From Natrinema soli (GTDB lineage Archaea > Halobacteriota > Halobacteria > Halobacteriales > Natrialbaceae): DNA of 34,388 bases. Both the position numbers and the translations under genes were made by a program. Of the stretch, positions 32,134 through 34,388 are shown piece by piece. A model generated the notes under the pieces. It was given only the letters and a program-made list of their open reading frames with translations, was not told where the DNA came from and did no database searches. Numbering within the stretch: the stretch's first letter is position 1; each line of letters starts with the position of its first letter. The DNA is taken from NCBI RefSeq assembly GCF_028618695.1, contig NZ_JAQIVI010000095.1:1-34388 (forward strand), written 5' to 3'.

Positions 32134-33192
32134 CTACCCTCTCCCTATTGACACCGGAGGAACTGGCGGTGCCGTCACTGGATTTGATGACTTTGGTGGT
32201 TGATCTGCCATGATCTTCTCAAAGCGAAACGTCCCGTGATTCTGGGCAAAGCTCACGTGTGGACGACCGTTCCTGTAGACCGACAGCGAATCACTCAACG
32301 CTCACAGTAACACTTGGCTGCGTGCCGATCGGTACCGCCGATACGGCACGCCTAACTTCTCTCATCCGCTAGTTCCCACCTTCGATCGCGTTCGTCGTTA
32401 CTGGCCCTATGAACTCTCCTGTCTCTTCGTCCCAGAAGGACGGATACTCTGCTTTAACCCGCTCTACTTCGGCCTCGTACAGCGTCTCATACTCCGCTTG
32501 GAGATACGTTTCCAACTCCTCGTAGCGGCCCTCCTTGTGCAGCTCCTCAACGCGCTCGTCACCACGAGCGAGTGCGCACAATCGGTGAAAGAGACAGTTC
32601 ACACGGGCTGGAAACTGTCGTTGTAGCAGTCTTCGTCGTCGGTTACACAGTAGGCAACGCCCTCCATCGGCAGTCCCAACGCGTTCGCGAGGACGCTCGC
32701 GAACGCAGTGTTTCGACACTGCACGCTGGCAAAACAGTCCAACTGCGGCAGATAGCCCAAGTTGACGGTGAATCCCTCTGGAGGAGGACGCGGGTTCTTC
32801 CCCTCCTGCTTGCGTTCCATGTTCTCCTCGTAGAGGTCCTTCTTCGCGCCCTTCTTGGCCGGATATGTCTCATCGGCACAGCCAGCTACCTCCTCAATGC
32901 CAGCTTCCGCAAGTTCCTCTCCGTATTCTTCCTTGAGTTCCTCAACCGTCCCCATGTCGAACAGAGCGGCTAAGACGTTCTGCGTGAATGATTCGCCAGC
33001 GACTGTGATGCCGTGTCGTTCGGCGAACTTGTCGCCGAACTCACGGACATAGCGAGCAACGGTGTCCTTGTCAACCTGAATCCCGATCTTCTGGAGTTGG
33101 TTCTCCACCGCCGTCTTGTGTACCGCCTCCGCGAGAAATTCGATGTGGAATGAACCGGTTTCCTTCGGATTCGGTCTTTGCTTGTTTGGCAT
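32134..33192 (-). pseudogene. Decayed transposase (IS256/MULE-like)
   Basis: Pieces in three frames make up one gene. The first (32599-33192) runs from MPNKQRPNPKETGSFHIEFL to VTDDEDCYNDSF, with likely catalytic Asps in AGCADETYPAKKG and TDDED. After a one-base shift comes RVNCLFHRLCALARGDER and the C-terminal NAIEGGN, which then meets TAG at 32369-32371 where Trp is usual. A last piece in another frame reads SLSVYRNGRPHVSFAQNHGT and FRFEKIM before a TAG at 32134. The family name is tentative, but the NAIEGGN(W) and RNGRP elements are characteristic of haloarchaeal members. Confidence 0.75.
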
Positions 33193-33338
33193 ATGGGAAC
33201 CAAACCACTACAACCTACGTTCCGATACCGCCACAGTTAGCAGGCCGCAAAAACTGGCTGTCGAGGGTCGGGCGCGTCGGATGCATGGGGCCAGGAGCGA
33301 ACCAGTTGAACCGTCGGGCGGGGCCTCCGGCCGGCAGG
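33193..33338. other. Intergenic region right of the decayed transposase
   Basis: No gene; it may contain the lost IS end. Confidence 0.35.
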
Positions 33339-33515
33339 TTACGTCTGGACTTGTGCGTCGAAGACATCCGCAGATCGGAAGACCGCACGGCAGTCCTCGC
33401 ACACCATCTGTCCCTGGATGGCGTACTCCCAGAGTTTCCCGCCGCACTTGAGGCAGTCGAAGTGCGCTTTCACGAACGGGTCCTCCTCGGCGTACGGATT
33501 CTTGAACTCGGCCAT
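33339..33515 (-). CDS. Small zinc-ribbon protein of the aromatic gene group
   Basis: From ATG at 33515 the protein has 58 residues (MAEFKNPYAEEDPFVKAHFD onward). Two CxxC pairs (DCLKCGGKLWEY and VCEDCRAVF) form a zinc ribbon. It follows the thioesterase gene on the same strand, 57 bases downstream, so it may belong to the same operon. It could be a regulator or an accessory protein; the function is unknown. The upstream part of the open frame (to 33548) is not conserved-looking. Confidence 0.65.
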   Translation of the reverse strand: MAEFKNPYAEEDPFVKAHFDCLKCGGKLWEYAIQGQMVCEDCRAVFRSADVFDAQVQT

Positions 33516-33572
33516 GCCAGTACGTGACGATGGCATCCTCAAAAGCATATCGTTTCCGCCACCCCAGCGCGG

Positions 33573-33971
33573 TCAGTCTACGTACCCGGCCATCGCCTCG
33601 CGAAGGTCCTCGGGGAGTTCACGCGCGCCCTCGCCGCCGGTGTGTGCGCAGACGCGCTGTTCGTACCCGGAGAACGCGACGGCGTCCTCGAGGTGCGCGA
33701 CGTACTCGAACCGCACGCTCTTCGTGCCAGGGTCGGGCGTGAGGTCGATGGTGACCTCGTCGCCTCCGTGGAGGGGGTTCTCGAACTCGAAGTCCATCTC
33801 GACGAGCGGCAAACCGAAGCCGTGTCCCTGTGAGATCTCCCAGTACGGGTAGCCGAGTTCCTCCATGAACATGTCGCTCGTCTTGTGTATCGCATCCACG
33901 ATGCGCGGGTAGTGCGCGATGCCGAACGGGTCAGTGTCCGAGAACCGGACCGTCCACGTGTGTTCGTACAT
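33573..33971 (-). CDS. 4-hydroxybenzoyl-CoA-thioesterase-like hotdog protein
   Basis: A 132-residue hotdog-fold acyl-CoA thioesterase. The catalytic region is FSDTDPFGIAHYPRIVDAIH, in which D14 corresponds to the Asp nucleophile/base of the Pseudomonas-type 4-hydroxybenzoyl-CoA thioesterase. GYPYWEISQGHGFGLPLVEM is also typical. Its start overlaps the stop of the upstream acyl-CoA synthetase gene by one base, so the two are translationally coupled. In the hydroxybenzoate pathway it would release gentisate from gentisyl-CoA; this substrate is inferred from context. Confidence 0.88.
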   Translation of the reverse strand: MYEHTWTVRFSDTDPFGIAHYPRIVDAIHKTSDMFMEELGYPYWEISQGHGFGLPLVEMDFEFENPLHGGDEVTIDLTPDPGTKSVRFEYVAHLEDAVAFSGYEQRVCAHTGGEGARELPEDLREAMAGYVD

Positions 33972-34388
33972 CAGTCCCCCTCCTCGTCGAGGACGACGAG
34001 CGCGTCCAGCGCGACGGCGCCGTCCGCGGTAGCGAGCACGGGATTCACGTCGATTTCCGCGATTTCGTCGTGTTCCACGACGAGGTCGCCGACGGTCGTC
34101 ACGACTGCCGCCAGCGAATCTAGGTCCGCTGGCGGGCGACCCCGGTACCCCTCGAAGAGCGGAGCGGCGGTGAGCTCGCGGAGTGCGCCGAGTACTTCGG
34201 CGTGCTCGATGGGCGCGATCCGATGACTGGTGTCCTCGTAGAGTTCGGTGAAGATGCCGCCGAGACCCGCCAACACGACGGGACCGAAGGAGGCGTCACG
34301 GAGACCGCCGACGATGACCTCGGTGCCGGCGTCGGTTTCGGCGGCGGCCTCCACGAGCACGCGCGCCTCGATTTCTCGCTCCGCGGCG
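33971..34388 (-). CDS. ADP-forming acyl-CoA synthetase, C-terminal part (runs off the window)
   Basis: The frame continues to the window edge, so this is only the last 138 residues. It belongs to the ATP-grasp (beta) domain of ADP-forming acyl-CoA synthetases. FGPVVLAGLGGIFTELYEDT and HRIAPIEHAEVLGAL are hallmarks, and the closing EIAEIDVNPVLA segment is the usual last strand of the grasp fold. It would activate an acid, possibly a hydroxybenzoate, to its CoA thioester. The gene overlaps the thioesterase by one base. The true start and the N-terminal CoA-binding domains lie outside. Confidence 0.85.
   Translation of the reverse strand, partial: AAEREIEARVLVEAAAETDAGTEVIVGGLRDASFGPVVLAGLGGIFTELYEDTSHRIAPIEHAEVLGALRELTAAPLFEGYRGRPPADLDSLAAVVTTVGDLVVEHDEIAEIDVNPVLATADGAVALDALVVLDEEGD

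Overview
The window looks like a haloarchaeal replicon, probably a plasmid or megaplasmid region. The signs are acidic proteins (many Asp and Glu residues), TATA boxes about 27 bases upstream of start codons that imply leaderless mRNAs, an Orc1/Cdc6 initiator, PhiH1-type repressor and HTH_10 (bacterio-opsin-activator-type) regulators, and ISH-type insertion sequences. There are no rRNA or tRNA genes. All assignments come from reading the sequence and recalling protein families; no database was searched.

Layout. (A) 1-4.5 kb: a cut-off gene end, a DUF7522-like protein, a DUF502 membrane protein and an ISH3-family transposase. (B) 4.9-6.6 kb: a replication origin. Three direct repeats and one inverted repeat flank an AT-rich tract next to orc1/cdc6, and a fifth copy lies after the gene. 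(C) 6.7-16.1 kb: replicon backbone. This holds a small winged-helix protein, a large HEPN-like plus HTH protein with a tiny upstream partner, a zinc-finger protein ending in an MCM-like winged helix, and a 196-bp element with inverted palindrome-plus-hairpin ends. It continues with a coiled-coil protein, a zinc-ribbon protein diverging from a PhiH1-like repressor, and parA with a small partner and 12-bp iterons. It ends with an HTH/DUF7718-like operon, a SWIM zinc-finger gene behind a strong three-way-junction RNA leader, an HTH_10 regulator and a 46-aa zinc-finger protein. (D) 16.3-25.2 kb: an IS graveyard with two related IS4-family elements (intact transposase, no target duplication), an IS630-type element in two frames, a decayed IS4-clade transposase and an ISH8-like element with a clean 10-bp target duplication but a dead transposase. 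(E) 25.2-34.4 kb: an aromatic-catabolism island broken up by IS elements.

The metabolic genes in (E) are a fumarylacetoacetate-hydrolase-family enzyme, an MBL-fold hydrolase, gentisate 1,2-dioxygenase, a zinc-ribbon protein, a hotdog thioesterase and the end of an ADP-forming acyl-CoA synthetase. Together they suggest degradation of hydroxybenzoate through CoA thioesters and gentisate, with ring opening and then cleavage of fumarylpyruvate. A 27-codon tail of a second gentisate dioxygenase and a fragment of a PaaK-like CoA ligase lie beside the FAH gene, so the island was once larger. No maleylpyruvate isomerase or ring hydroxylase is visible here.

Most original candidates: the three-way-junction RNA (14112-14177), the 196-bp inverted palindrome/hairpin element (9590-9785), the 12-bp iterons around parA, the origin repeats and the HEPN-HTH gene pair.
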